Shown here piece after piece: positions 52,701-63,053 of a stretch of DNA of 64,000 bases; position 1 is the stretch's first letter; each line of letters begins with the position of its first letter. Source of the DNA: Phytophthora sp. 'mugwort'. Taxonomy: Eukaryota; Oomycota; Peronosporomycetes; Peronosporales; Peronosporaceae. Made by a program: the position numbers and the translations under genes. Location of the stretch: positions 2,728,001 through 2,792,000 of the forward strand of contig JAUCEF010000002.1 in assembly GCA_033558025.1 (NCBI GenBank). The letters run 5' to 3'. The notes under the pieces are model-generated. The model did not search any database. It was not told the origin of the DNA and saw nothing but the letters and a program-made list of their open reading frames with translations.

Positions 52701-55376
52701 GAACTTAACGTCGAGTACGTCAACAAAAGCGGCATTAAGTCGTCCAAGGTGCGCTGGGCTGAGTTGTCCGCCATGAAAGCCAAACTTCCGTCAATGATGA
52801 CTCCTGCTGAGCGACTGCGGCGAAAATACAAGAAAGGTCGAGACACTCTGGACAAGAAAGAGCGAGAGTGGGTGCTCCTTGATCGTATCCTTCATCCACG
52901 ATTGTATCGCTGGGAGGACGGCAAACACGGGACCGCAGCGGATGGAGGCTATACGAACGCTCCGAGTGTCAAGCTTAGTCTTCATGGCGCATACCCGAAG
53001 CTCTCAAAAGATGAGGAACAACTCGCAGCTTTGTCTCAAATGGAACTTGAGCGGATCATGAAATCTCCGTGGAATCTCTTAGAGCGAAAAGAGATTGTGA
53101 TTCGTAAGATTCTCACGAGATTTCGAGATGAACACGGAGGCAACACCAAGCGCAGAGCTAATGCTAGTGGTTCGACGGCGTCGATGGCGACTCTATTGCG
53201 AGCCCAAAAATTAACCGAACTGACTCGTGAGGAACGTGAATGGCGCTTGTATGATCAACTGATGAATCCAATGTACTACCCCGTGAACTTGAAACGATTG
53301 GCGAAGGAGCTCGCAGGAGCTATTGCAACACCCGAGAGGCTTGAAGATGCGACGATCTCGCCCAAAATTACGAAGGAGGACCTCGTCACGGCAATCAACA
53401 CGCCAGAAGAGGAATTGTACAAACTATCGAGCGACTTGCTCCGAGGGCGCACTCTTCTTCTCAAATACGACCCCCAGCTCAGCACGAACTTGATTAACAC
53501 CATGCGAATCCAGCAGCAGAGTCAAGATTTACACACGGCGAGGGATGTTGTCGAGGTAGACGTCGACGCGCGGTGTCGGCTCGTATTTCAGGAGCTTCAA
53601 CGCGCAATCTCCAACACGCGGAACGAGTTCATGGACTCGTACGTGCTGCACTCAACATTACAGCGATTCCCGACGAAGGTATTACGGCTGGAGCTTGAAA
53701 AGGATCTGGACCGCTTGCTTATCTCGCAGATTAAGGAAAAAGAAGACTTTGAGCTAGCCAACTTTCTCTCCAAGAAAGACAATCCGGATATTAATGCAGA
53801 TGCTGTGTCTGACTCGGACAGCGATGAAGAAGCGGTGATTGCTCGCGAAGTGGTAGCACGGCGTAAGGCGAAAGAAGACGCCAAACATCACCCGAAAGTC
53901 CGTGGTAAAGCGCTGAAGCAGAAGTCACTGCAAAAGCAACGTCGTGAGATCAAGAACGCACTCCAGGGACGCAGCCTTGAGGAGCAGCGCACGATCCTGC
54001 GTGAGCAAGAACTAGGTCCAGGCGGATGTACTGCTTGCTGGACAAATCCGTGTCAGTGGAAACCGTTCCTAGAGGAGTCATATGTGACTATACAGGAGCG
54101 TCTCGATGTCATCCACGAAGAGCTGGAGCGTGTAAAACACTGTCCGGATCTGACGATTACCTCTAATGTCTGCATGGCTGCAGTGAAGTCTGGAAATCAA
54201 GCTATCACGCTGCGCAAAGGTGATTTGTTTGACGAGTTGACTCTGGAAGTGAAGATCTGGGACAAGAATTTGCGCTTGAAAGCCGTCGACCACGAGTTCC
54301 ACGAGACCTTCCGCTCCAAGAACGAGTTCTTCGAGACGCAAGCATTGCACGGGTTTCGTCAAATCCAGCTCAAGAACAAGGTGCAAATAGCACTTGAACG
54401 TGAGCATAATGTGCTAGTTGCGCATCTCACAGCTTACGAAGTGGTCGAAGACGTGCTTGAATCAATGCTGGAAGGCTGGATCTTTGGTGAGCGCGAGTCC
54501 GAGCGGCAGGTGCTCGGATACGTCCCCAGCTTGAAACGTGAAGGGCCATTAACGATGCAGGATCTTCGTCGCTTTGAGCAGGATCGTCGCATTCTTCAGG
54601 TCCGCCGGGACATTCGCGAGGAGCAGCTACAGAATGCACAGGGATTAACATCCGACAAGTGGAAACCAATTGAGGTTGAAGCATTCCAAGTCAATCTCAC
54701 CAAAAAGGCCGTTCAGAAGGGCTCCGAGATGGACAAATCACTCACCGAGACCGAGAATGCACTGAAGTTCGGGCTCTTCTGCATGACTCTCATGTACTTT
54801 CGAGGATTATCTCTACTGAAGAAGCAAAAGACGGTCTGGTCCGTATCTGCAGCAAAGCGTCGTGCTGCAGAAGCTCCGAAAAGTGTCGAACGTCGTCGTA
54901 TGGACAAACAGAAGAGAAACGTCGAGCTACGAGCTCGCAAAGCTGCGTTCTACGACGAGAAAGCTCGGCTCGGCCAAGCCCGCAAGCAAAAGTTTCGCGA
55001 GCAAAAGCTGACGGCTTACAGGAAACGATTAGTGGACGAAAACCGCAAGGCCAAGAGAGAGAGGACGGCTGCCGTCAATATCCAGCGCGTGTTCCGTGGC
55101 CATTTGGGCAAAATTGCAGGCAAAAAGTGGATGCTCCGTCGACGAGAAATCGATGCTCAACGTGCCCTGGAGCATGCTGCAGCCATCACGTTACAGCGCG
55201 CGTATCGCGGTCGTCTTGGCCGAATCGCTGCCGAGGACCAGCGCGTGGAGCTTGCCGAGTTCATTTCACAGATTCGGGCAGAGGAGGCGATTGACGAAGA
55301 GGAAGAGTACTGGAACAGCCACAAAATTGAGCGATTAGCTCGGAAAGTCGCTGCCTTCGTTAATAAGGAGGCCTAG
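49713..55376 (+). CDS. 1,887-residue coiled-coil protein with two C-terminal IQ motifs
   Basis: One uninterrupted frame of 5.66 kb from the ATG at 49,713. The N-terminus (ELSTRGLPWIQQELYDRGIE) looks like a small helical SAP-type module. Residues about 45-250 and 270-480 are Glu/Arg/Gln-rich coiled coil. About 695-825 is beta-rich and Cys-poor (VAVLSLTVSIVFQGHFKSIG, LGKLVLRHEPLAIPLS), perhaps a PPC/C2-like sandwich. A W-motif of type (E/K)R.W..(L/Y)D occurs at about 540, 1,048 and 1,172. A GGCTACWTNPCQWKPF segment lies near 1,430. Two IQ motifs (AAVNIQRVFRGHLGKIAGKK at about 1,786 and AAITLQRAYRGRLGRIAAED at about 1,823) suggest calmodulin binding. The architecture is common in flagellar and cytoskeletal proteins, but I do not recognise the family. 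Confidence 0.9.
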   Translation: MSNKEMAARRSHEELSTRGLPWIQQELYDRGIEGAGPTAVILERYERVLAQEEEVARRQEQENQRRQTKHNEIEAQRRAKEDEAREREQRAIEARRSIQRREREAQQHFFEQMETKKLENARKLQENESMTLEDLQSRKVEDLLVSDLERRERNRVVVRQMGELEAERQEQVRRESQVELQALRLEEQKAQREALKAFQREFEQKELVSSPVEAYKLDVPAVYERFEDLSNGACVLAADLAHFYEIKALQMGESAGKRLELETLQRGSLAAKELQVRNLERVQAKAQNTGMIAKAGMGTVRIVPITPVEMQALGRDLDIARDELERMQNDATLRRKDLAWKDQLLQRLSVIIQRNERFREEVLAKLSLCVDIGNERVLSLREDNEALEFKRDGLIELRDKLKRRQDAVRTECERARVATTSFFDTNLRVVGALQRVQRTVIIKEFEVEDAALSVRIKALDEEDEAAHRALVKTKGTLEDVATRTFVLEESQRTLKGTTEVKDLCVDSNNTDMGSKTKVTKPQEDIAECVRLKKHVDRSPEEKRWVALDFLTNFAHYYKYVAPEEVEIIQNSADYQQTSEKKLTIDELQRLMQLPARNCLAFAFFKSPEEMAAHYLLRKYTFGDGEEYFAQLDHDFEAPKGLAVPHATLSSSLEDMLSVLQRIADSPPSLASRYPRARVAMLDDNMPPITLLHVPQTQIFPHKSTTHSFQLPEDGVAVLSLTVSIVFQGHFKSIGYQNGRLAAMMYMLIPVTDSNSLQQKFQVPIPIGKCFYAEDLALCSPHCLGKLVLRHEPLAIPLSAAATYQIVLGAPVFTAYSLEVRGRTALFADEALRRKRVDALKKQNLLPRKQDELQNVFVTIQLSERKKRLARRLATEAKDHARAAELELLRNNQKLERDNAEPLLSHEARRALHAAIRAANKTFTHCCFLFSKREEEMRDIEQSLRELTRIHVDVLEECDEMEQLLAEYRTNLPQIAALLSGERDLATGDAAAAKLATELNVEYVNKSGIKSSKVRWAELSAMKAKLPSMMTPAERLRRKYKKGRDTLDKKEREWVLLDRILHPRLYRWEDGKHGTAADGGYTNAPSVKLSLHGAYPKLSKDEEQLAALSQMELERIMKSPWNLLERKEIVIRKILTRFRDEHGGNTKRRANASGSTASMATLLRAQKLTELTREEREWRLYDQLMNPMYYPVNLKRLAKELAGAIATPERLEDATISPKITKEDLVTAINTPEEELYKLSSDLLRGRTLLLKYDPQLSTNLINTMRIQQQSQDLHTARDVVEVDVDARCRLVFQELQRAISNTRNEFMDSYVLHSTLQRFPTKVLRLELEKDLDRLLISQIKEKEDFELANFLSKKDNPDINADAVSDSDSDEEAVIAREVVARRKAKEDAKHHPKVRGKALKQKSLQKQRREIKNALQGRSLEEQRTILREQELGPGGCTACWTNPCQWKPFLEESYVTIQERLDVIHEELERVKHCPDLTITSNVCMAAVKSGNQAITLRKGDLFDELTLEVKIWDKNLRLKAVDHEFHETFRSKNEFFETQALHGFRQIQLKNKVQIALEREHNVLVAHLTAYEVVEDVLESMLEGWIFGERESERQVLGYVPSLKREGPLTMQDLRRFEQDRRILQVRRDIREEQLQNAQGLTSDKWKPIEVEAFQVNLTKKAVQKGSEMDKSLTETENALKFGLFCMTLMYFRGLSLLKKQKTVWSVSAAKRRAAEAPKSVERRRMDKQKRNVELRARKAAFYDEKARLGQARKQKFREQKLTAYRKRLVDENRKAKRERTAAVNIQRVFRGHLGKIAGKKWMLRRREIDAQRALEHAAAITLQRAYRGRLGRIAAEDQRVELAEFISQIRAEEAIDEEEEYWNSHKIERLARKVAAFVNKEA

Positions 55377-55406
55377 GTTTTGGCACATACTGTATGCTAC
55401 AAGTTA

Positions 55407-55413
55407 CCATTTT
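55407..55413 (+). promoter_or_regulatory. Initiator-like CCATTTT before PRPF6
   Basis: Matches YCAYTYY and is followed by CATG; it lies 53 bases before the PRPF6 ATG in an 89-base spacer, so PRPF6 regulation must overlap the upstream gene's 3' end. Confidence 0.4.
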
Positions 55414-55465
55414 CATGTGGCCCACTCCACTCATATCGCCTGCAGCATCAGCATAACCTTTGACC

Positions 55466-58369
55466 ATGAGCGGGCTGGGGCAGCGGGTACGTAACACGTA
55501 TGCGTCTGGCGCGCCGGCCAACTATGTGCCTGGCCTGGGCCGCGGCGCCGTGGGCTTCACGACGCGATCGGATATCGGGCCGGCGCGCGCGCCCATGACG
55601 CAGGACGGGACGCAGGACGCGCCGTTCCTGCCTCCCGCGGGGCGCGGGGCCGGACGCGGACGCGGTGTGGAGATCCCTGGGCGACCAGTGCCCGGTCCGA
55701 CACCAAGCGCCGGCCGCGGCTCCGGCACTGCCGGAATGGGCGGTTTTGGGCGCGAGAAGGACGAGAACGAGGACTTTGGCGACTACAGCGAGACCAACTA
55801 CGACGAGTTCAGCGGCTACTCGTCGCGTGGTCTGTTTCAGGACACGCCGTACGATGCGGACGACAAGGAGGCGGACGACATTTACGAGCAGGTGGATGAG
55901 CGGATGGACTCGCGACGGAAGAGGCGGCGCGAGCTTCTGCAGCTGGAGGAGCTCAAGAGGGCGCGCAAGGAGATGCCCAAGATTAGCGACCAATTCGCAG
56001 ACCTCAAGAGCTCGCTGCAGCAAATGTCGGACGCCGAGTGGGAGATGATTCCTGACATCGGAGACTACTCACTGAAGTACAAGACCAACACGGCACTGCA
56101 GAAGCGCAACGAGGTGTTTGCGCCCGTCCCCGATAGCGTATTGGGCGCTGCTGCGGGTCAGTCCACGACAGTGAATGGCACGATTACGCCCGCCGGTAAC
56201 GGCATGGAAACGCCTAGTGGCGTGACGAGCTCCGTGGCTGGTTTGGCTGGGGCTAGAGGAGCCCAGCTCTCTCATAAGCTGGACAAAATGTCGGACTCCA
56301 TCTCGGGCCAGACGGTTGTGGATCCAAAGGGTTATCTCACGGACTTAAACAGTCTGAAGCTCACAAGTGACGCCGAGATTGGGGATATCAAGAAGGCGAG
56401 GCTGTTGCTGAGGTCGGTGACGATGACAAATCCCAAGCATGGACCTGGATGGATCGCGGCGGCGAGACTGGAGGAAGTCGCGGGCAAGATTGTACAGGCA
56501 AGAAAGATCATTGCACAGGGCTGTGAGTCCTGTCCGACGCAGGAGGATGTTTGGCTGGAAGCTGCGCGGCTGCAGAATCCAGAGAACGCCAAGACCATTT
56601 TGGCCAAGGCAGTTCGACACGTGCCCAAGTCTGTCAAGATTTGGCTCCAAGCCGCGCAGCTTGAGAGCGACGACGAACTGAAGAAGCTTGTGATGCGTCG
56701 CGCACTGGAATTTATTCCCAACTCGGTGAAGCTGTGGAAGGCGCTGATTGAGCTGGAAGATGTCGACGGCGCGCGTATTCTGCTTGGTCGTGCGGTGGAG
56801 TGTGTTCCGCAAGCTGTGGATCTGTGGCTTGCGCTGGCACGGCTGGAGACGTATGAGAACGCCAAGAAGACGCTGAACAAGGCACGCGCAGCAATCCCTA
56901 CAGAACCTTCAATCTGGATCACAGCTGCCAAGCTGGAAGAAGCGCAAGGAAAGAACTTGGATATGATCGATCGCATCATTCAACTGGCACTTAAGTCGCT
57001 ACAGAAACATCAAGTGGTTATGAACCGGGAGATGTGGCTGAAGGAAGCCGAAGCGTGCGAGCAAGCTAATGCACCACTGACGTGTGCAGCGATTGTTCGT
57101 GCCAGTTTGGATGTCGGAGTTGATCCCGAAGACAGGAAGCGGACGTGGTTGGATGATGCTGAAAACAGTATCAACCGCGGTGCACTATTGACTGCGAAGG
57201 CTATCTATGCGGCTGCATTGAATGTGTTTCCTGGCAAGAAGTCCATATGGCTACGTGCTGTTGCTCTGGAAAAGAGAGTCCAGGAGGGCAAGAGCCACGA
57301 ACCTGTTGAACAACTTCTGCAGAAGGCAGTCACGTGCTGTCCTCATGCCGAGATATTGTGGTTAATGGCTGCAAAGGAAGTATGGACAAATGGTTCGGTC
57401 GAGAACGCTCGATTGATCTTGCGGCAAGCATTTAGTGCTAATCCGAACAGTGAGGCCATTTGGCTAGCAGCGGTCAAACTCGAGTGGGAAAACGACGAAA
57501 TCGACTTGGCGCGGGCGTTGCTGGCGAAGGCACGCGCTCAAGCTCCATCGCCTCACGTATGGATGAAGTCTGTACTGCTTGAAAGGGAATGCGCCGTGAA
57601 CCATAAGGATGAAGAAGATCTCGTACTGGAAGGTATCAAGTTATACCCGGACTTCGCAAAGCTGTATATGATGGCTGGTCAATTCTACGAAACGCTGGAT
57701 CCACCCAATTACGAGAAGGCGAAGAAGATGTATCGTGAAGGTCTTCAACACTGTCCAAAGTCGATTCCCTTGTGGACTCTTTCGAGCCACTTAGAGGAGA
57801 AAATGAACGGTGTGACGAAAGCACGCTCGGTATTAGAGATGGCCCGCCTCAAAAACCCGAAGAACGATGTACTATGGCTGGAGGCTGCTCGACTGGAGGC
57901 TCGATGGGACAACCCCAAGGGTCAGGAAATGCTGATGGCCAAGTCTTTGCAGGAGTGCCCCGAATCGGGTATTCTTTTGGCAGAATCCATCGATATAGCC
58001 CCACGAGCACAACAGAAACGTGCATCATTTACTGCGCTGAAAAAGAAAGACAACGATCCGTCGGTATGTTTGTCTGTCGCGAAGCTTTTCTGGCAAGAAC
58101 GCAAATACTCGAAGGCACGCAAGTGGTTGGAACGAACCGTTCAACTAGATTCTGACTTTGGTGATGCTTGGGCTCACTATTATCTCTTTGAGTTAAAGCA
58201 CGGCTCCAAGGAAGCAATCGAGAAAATCCTCAAGCGTGCGGTTAGTACGGACCCCCATCACGGCGAGAAATGGACGCGCGTATCCAAGCAAAAACAGAAC
58301 CGCCGAAAGAAGGCTGAAGAGATGGTGAAGCTGGTTAGTCTCACACTTCCTTTTGCTGAGCACCTTTAA
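55466..58369 (+). CDS. PRPF6: PRPF6 (Prp6/Prp1-type) U5 snRNP splicing factor
   Basis: 967 residues from the ATG at 55,466, intronless. The N-terminal PRP1_N domain is complete: YVPGLGRGAVGFTTRSDIGP (about 20-40), the FSGYSSRGLFQDTPYDADDK segment, EADDIYEQVDERMDSRRKRR. From about residue 290 the rest consists of HAT/TPR-like helical repeats (for example GWIAAARLEEVAGKIVQARK, VWLEAARLQNPENAKTILAK, LWLALARLETYENAKKTLNK). Human PRPF6 is 941 residues. PRPF6 bridges U5 and U4/U6 in the tri-snRNP in the nucleus. The gene starts 89 bases after the preceding stop codon. No missing part was noticed. Confidence 0.96.
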   Translation: MSGLGQRVRNTYASGAPANYVPGLGRGAVGFTTRSDIGPARAPMTQDGTQDAPFLPPAGRGAGRGRGVEIPGRPVPGPTPSAGRGSGTAGMGGFGREKDENEDFGDYSETNYDEFSGYSSRGLFQDTPYDADDKEADDIYEQVDERMDSRRKRRRELLQLEELKRARKEMPKISDQFADLKSSLQQMSDAEWEMIPDIGDYSLKYKTNTALQKRNEVFAPVPDSVLGAAAGQSTTVNGTITPAGNGMETPSGVTSSVAGLAGARGAQLSHKLDKMSDSISGQTVVDPKGYLTDLNSLKLTSDAEIGDIKKARLLLRSVTMTNPKHGPGWIAAARLEEVAGKIVQARKIIAQGCESCPTQEDVWLEAARLQNPENAKTILAKAVRHVPKSVKIWLQAAQLESDDELKKLVMRRALEFIPNSVKLWKALIELEDVDGARILLGRAVECVPQAVDLWLALARLETYENAKKTLNKARAAIPTEPSIWITAAKLEEAQGKNLDMIDRIIQLALKSLQKHQVVMNREMWLKEAEACEQANAPLTCAAIVRASLDVGVDPEDRKRTWLDDAENSINRGALLTAKAIYAAALNVFPGKKSIWLRAVALEKRVQEGKSHEPVEQLLQKAVTCCPHAEILWLMAAKEVWTNGSVENARLILRQAFSANPNSEAIWLAAVKLEWENDEIDLARALLAKARAQAPSPHVWMKSVLLERECAVNHKDEEDLVLEGIKLYPDFAKLYMMAGQFYETLDPPNYEKAKKMYREGLQHCPKSIPLWTLSSHLEEKMNGVTKARSVLEMARLKNPKNDVLWLEAARLEARWDNPKGQEMLMAKSLQECPESGILLAESIDIAPRAQQKRASFTALKKKDNDPSVCLSVAKLFWQERKYSKARKWLERTVQLDSDFGDAWAHYYLFELKHGSKEAIEKILKRAVSTDPHHGEKWTRVSKQKQNRRKKAEEMVKLVSLTLPFAEHL

Positions 58370-58641
58370 GGAAGGAAGCACGTATCCCTTTAACTCGGGT
58401 AAGAGAATCGTCAGACAGGGTATGCTTTTCGATACGAATATCGTCACATCTCCGACCATACTTGAACTTACGACTGATATTATTGACCAATAGATTGGCT
58501 GCCCTGGGCATCAGCTCTTGTTTTAGCGAATCAAAAATAAACTAAACGATCAATATTGACTAATCAGATAGATCCCAAATTGGTGAAAACGCACAGCCAC
58601 ATCTCCGACATATTGGGAGCCCTGAAGTTATTGATATCCCT
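58370..58641. other. PRPF6 3' spacer
   Basis: Short AT-rich spacer with an AAAAATAAAC poly(A)-like word near 58,535. No gene. Confidence 0.4.
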
Positions 58642-59578
58642 CTACAAATTCCAAATCATTCGTACATTTCTCGAATAACACCCAAGCTCCGACATCCCCG
58701 ACGCCAGATGAGCCTGAACGACCTCATATCGACCAGAACGAAGCTTGCTCGCGAGTGCGCATCTCGCTCGTTTCTGGTAGTACGTAACCGTTTTCTCACT
58801 CTTCCAGTTCTGCAACTTTCGAACGTAGTGCACCGGTTCGTCCTCGGGGTCTTTGTCTGTGGTCTGCTCCGAGGCGTCGTCATCCGCGTAGATAGAATAT
58901 GCAAGTCACTCCCGTACCTCTTTTAGGCGATCCTGCGCTTTTTCCGTTCGGCGAGCGAGGCGATGATGACGTCGACCACTTCGGGGAGAAGGCTTGAGGA
59001 GGCTACCATCGTGTTGATGGTAAGCCGCAGAAGACGGATGGCCTCATTACTTACATGAATCATGTGCATCTTGCTAGCAGTAATGAACAAGGTCTTGAAC
59101 GCCTTCGGGGGGCTAACTGCATTCTTCGTAGGCCTCGACGCGGGAATGCTGGCAGTGGTGCGCACCGTGGAGTTTCGATATCAACGTGACCACCGTCAAG
59201 AAAAAAAATCATCGAGACAAATACACATAGCAATATATGGCGCAGACGACACATATGCAAAACATGCGAAATTACGCAGCGGATATTAACCAGAATGTTC
59301 TTGTAGTATGCAAGGTGCAGGGTCAACAATGCGACAGGTGCCTTGAAGTTGCTTGTAGTTTCGGATGAGAGTTTACATGGCATGCCCTTGTGAAGCTTGC
59401 ACATGGACTTGAGGACGTTCTGAATGGCCCTTGGTCCTGTAAAGAGCGAGTCAACTGGGAGTCGTAACCTCCGAGATGCAGATATACCTGGTGCATCGGC
59501 CTCCCTTCCTCTGAATGTCAGCTCTCCTGATATGGAGCAGGAGGGAGTTAGCCATCCTTCATAATCTCCTATCGACAT
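58642..59578 (-). pseudogene. Unrecognised eroded gene, minus strand
   Basis: From the ATG at 59,578 the minus strand reads SIGDYEGWLTPSCSISGELT, then FTGPRAIQNVLKSMCKLHKG and APVALLTLHLAYYKNIL. After a gap of about 140 bases (likely intron, acceptor CCACTGCCAG near 59,150) it resumes with ASRPTKNAVSPPKAFKTLFI and SNEAIRLLRLTINTMVASSS / LLPEVVDVIIASLAER. A frameshift then gives EKAQDRLKEVRE, a TGA, and, still in that frame, SIYADDDASEQTTDKDPEDE and HYVRKLQNWKSEKTVTYYQK down to 58,642. Composition is like a cellular helical protein rather than a transposon. Family unknown. Confidence 0.4.
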
Positions 59579-60243
59579 TTTCGGTTAGATATTTGGCTCC
59601 GACGAATATGAAAGTGACGATGTCGGCTCAAGTGAGGAAGAGAGAGAACCTCCGATGATTTCCCAAGTCTCTCTACCCACTCATCGGAGCCTCCCCAACT
59701 GACTTCGGATGTTTCGCCCAGTTCTCCACCGCGAGAACGGGAGGGTAGTAAACGTCTTCTCAATTCCATTCTCGACCAATTTTCAAGCGACGTGGTTCGG
59801 GTGGTAAAGAGACACAGGTCATGCCTACTTCCGTTGCTCTCCATGCCATGGTACCAACCGGATTATTCCCACGCAGGTTTAACTTGATCCCCAAGAAGTC
59901 CAGAGTCAACTCCCAAGGATCCACCTTCGTCAAATGCCATCTTCTCTGCAATCGGCGTCCGGGAGTGCGACACCTATGACTTTGAATTCTGTGGACTCAT
60001 CACTCCCGAACTCGCACAACCGCTGAGAATGTTGGTGGTCGCTGATAACGGCATATCGTCGTCAAGGATCGCTTCCACTACGTACTTGTCGACGCTCTCG
60101 CCGGCTTCACAGTATCTTCTGGAAGAAGTTCCTCATCAAAAAAAATCGAAACATTGTTCTTCGCGAAGTTCATTAACAAGCTGAGACGTTGGTCTTTGCT
60201 CCGGATCGGTCACTGCTTTCGGCCGGTATACATGCAACACCGG
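59579..60243. other. Spacer; possible integrase-side remnant of gypsy copy B
   Basis: A minus-strand frame of about 60 codons (LTLDFLGIKLNLRGNNPVGT, around 59,850-59,910) has no clear family. Expected integrase core motifs were not found. Confidence 0.3.
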
Positions 60244-60456
60244 TTAACACCGGTAACCCCTCGTGCCAGGAAGCTCCATCTCGTATGCAAAGTCTTCAAA
60301 ATCCTTCTTCATTGGAAGGGGTGTGTGGATACAATGTGTGCCAGGGGAATAGTATCTTAGTTGGGGGTTGCTTGTGTTTGTGTTGAAAACTTCACATGCT
60401 TGGACGTGTTTGAGTACGTCAGCATATAACCCCACCCAATAGAACTCAGCCTTCAT
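60244..60456 (-). pseudogene. Gypsy integrase zinc-binding (H2C2) fragment
   Basis: The minus frame KAEFYWVGLYADVLKHVQAC then EVFNTNTSNP matches the integrase HHCC region (yyWpgm..dv..yv..C..Cq...). The second cysteine of the C-x2-C pair is phenylalanine here (C-E-V-F). Confidence 0.65.
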
Positions 60457-61366
60457 CCGGTGGAAGGTCCGTACATTGCCTTGGTGACTTCCTTGATCGA
60501 GTTGTGGCAGTTACGAACGGTTCGTCAGTCATCGGTGTTGGTACCGATCTTAGCTTGACAACTCTATCAACAAAATCCGCTCGCCGCTTCTGACCTTGGT
60601 AGTTCAACATACCTTCTTCCACGATTTCGAAGTGTCAGCAATTTTGCTTGCTCGTTGGGCGCGACGGTGAGTGATTCTATCAAGTTCACCTCGAAATAAC
60701 GTCTTTAAGTCAGCCCACTTAAACTCCTCGTTTTGAGCCCCTGATATGCGTCGTCGCTATTCTGCTTGCATGACTACTGGATCAATATCGATTTCGTTGG
60801 GAACGCGATTCTCATTGACTGGTGTTTGGGTCAGACCTTCTATTTGCCGCATTCGTGGACTCGGCTGTGGTAACTCGAGCCCAACTCCAACAGCCTCTAG
60901 ATCCGGCAGGAAAGTTGTTTCGTCTCCAGATGACTTCCGTATCCGTTTAACTGGTCTTGGTGGTCCTTCTGTCGGACCTTGTATGGTTTCACCATCAAAT
61001 TGGACCCGGCGGGTTTGCCTTCTGGTCATTGCTGCTATCCCGGTGTTCTCATCACGTTTGATGCCGTTTTCCTCTTGGATTTTGACATACAATTCGTCAG
61101 CGATTTGATCAGCGTCTTCAACTCAGTTTTTCGCTCCCCACTGAGCACCAAACGACTTGCCTTGTTCTCAAGTGCTTCTGTGGTGTGGGAGTCGGCTGCT
61201 GCGTTGTAAAACGTGCCACGTGGAAATAGTAGACTGATCTTAGCTACTCGGACATATCTTGTGGCGCAGCCAACTCAACGTCTCCTTGGATGCGCGATAA
61301 CTCGCATAGATTACTGGATTGAAATCCGGGAGTCTTAGACGGTTACTAGGTCGGCTATCCCATGGT

Positions 61367-62017
61367 CTAATGCTGCTGCCATTCTGTATGCATACATATG
61401 CACTCAGCCATGTTGATCGTGGTGGACGAAAGGTACGCACTCGCAGCGGTCTCACATGCCCCATGCCGGGTAAGCGCCGCAGAATCCACGAGCAGCTTCC
61501 ATACGCTCCGCTTTTTTTCCAGTCTTAGCGGACCCATCAAAGTACGGTACGTAACTTTCAAAATCTCGAGGAAGGTGAGTATACAATAGTTCTGGGTCGA
61601 GCCACGCCACTGCTGAGTTTTCCGACGATGGGGCAGTACGGGCGAGCGAATCGTCGAGTCCGCGGTGGGTAGTGATCGACGCTTGTAGGAAAGGAACTGG
61701 GCTAGTCGACATCCCGCTCCCGTACCGGCTTCACTTAGAATGGAAGGGCGATAGCAAAACAGCGAAATTCTTGTATCAGCCGTATAGTGATTTGGAATGG
61801 TAAACCAACTCCAAAGCCGAAAAGCGTGTAACCACGTTGAGTGTATTTTGCTTGCCACGAGCGTATAATGACGTAAGGCTAACAGCTCCTTTTCAGCAGG
61901 GCGATAGTTTACTTCGTTGCCTTTGAGGACGCGGCCAAAGAATCGGGCTGGGTGCAATTTATAATCATGGGGCTGCATCAGTGTAGAGCGCAATGACCAG
62001 TCGTTAGCGAAGAACAA
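61367..62017 (-). pseudogene. Gypsy connection/RNase H fragment, copy B
   Basis: FANDWSLRSTLMQPHDYKLH, then FFGRVLKGNEVNYRPAEKEL and LALRHYTLVASKIHSTWLHA, better preserved than in copy A at this point, before it also loses frame. Confidence 0.75.
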
Positions 62018-62238
62018 AACGTAGACCTCTTTAACGGGGTCTTAATGTCGGAGTATCGGGGCTCGAAGAACCTTTTCCGTCAATGCCGCAAAAGCTGACT
62101 TAGCTGAAGTCAAATCGTTCCCTGAAGTGAAATCGGCGTTATTAATAGATAGAGGGCAGCGCCATACACCGCCAGGTACAGTAGTTCAGTGTACAGATGT
62201 ACGCTTGCATCAGCTTCTTCGATTTCGAGAAAGACAAC

Positions 62239-63053
62239 TCAGCTATTCCGCCAACTACTTTTTTGGCTTGGAAATATACCACCCGCCGAGATCCCGTAAG
62301 AGAGAAAATCGACTGTATATTGCACGAAGAGGCTCTTGTTGAAACTGGTGCGGATTCTACTCTCGGCGAATCGAGTCAGGAGTCGGTCCAACGTAGCTAA
62401 GCATTCATCAAACGTCTTCAACGAAAGCATATGTCACTCGCGAACAACCGGCGTTCGAACACCGGAATATGCTCGAACTCTCCGTTGCAGAACACATTAA
62501 CATCCGATCAATCCACCAACTCTTAAAGTGGATCCGCCTCTAGTTACATGCCTTGAACTTGGTCGGACTACTCGGCGTAGCGGTTAGCTGAGTCCTTCCA
62601 CCACCATGTTGGCTGCGCGGGGTTGCGGCTGCGTCATCAGCTTATGGACACGTTCGGCTTAAATAGTAGTCCATCCGCCTCGATGTTGTACATTACCCAC
62701 AGGGCATCGTCGATTAGATGCTGGTAGATCTTTGGCGCATTCTTCAAGCCAAAAGGCATTCGAATCCACTCAAAGTACCACACACACATAGAAACCGAGG
62801 TTTTACGCTCCATTCAGGTCATCATAACAAACCAGAACCTGATGGCTGCGTCCAGAAAAAAAAACACGCAAGTAGCCCTCCATCTCAATGAGCCGACCAT
62901 CGACAAATCGCATTGCACACTCCATGATCGCCGTGACGGTGTTCGACATTTGTAGTCGATACAAAAACGAATATTCACCCCGTTCTTCTTACGCACAATG
63001 ACGATCGAAGACGCCCAAGGATTGTCCGAAAAGTCAATCAACCCGGCTCCCAA
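62239..63053 (-). pseudogene. Gypsy RT fragments, copy B, active site lost
   Basis: 63,053-62,814: LIDFSDNPWASSIVIVRKKN then FCIDYKCRTPS (fingers/palm). 62,444-62,239: the catalytic YVDD-type box reads FASDICF, so the first aspartate is gone, then TFDECLATLDRLLTRFAESR and the thumb start SYGISAGGIFPSQK. In copy A this box still reads FVDD. Confidence 0.75.
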
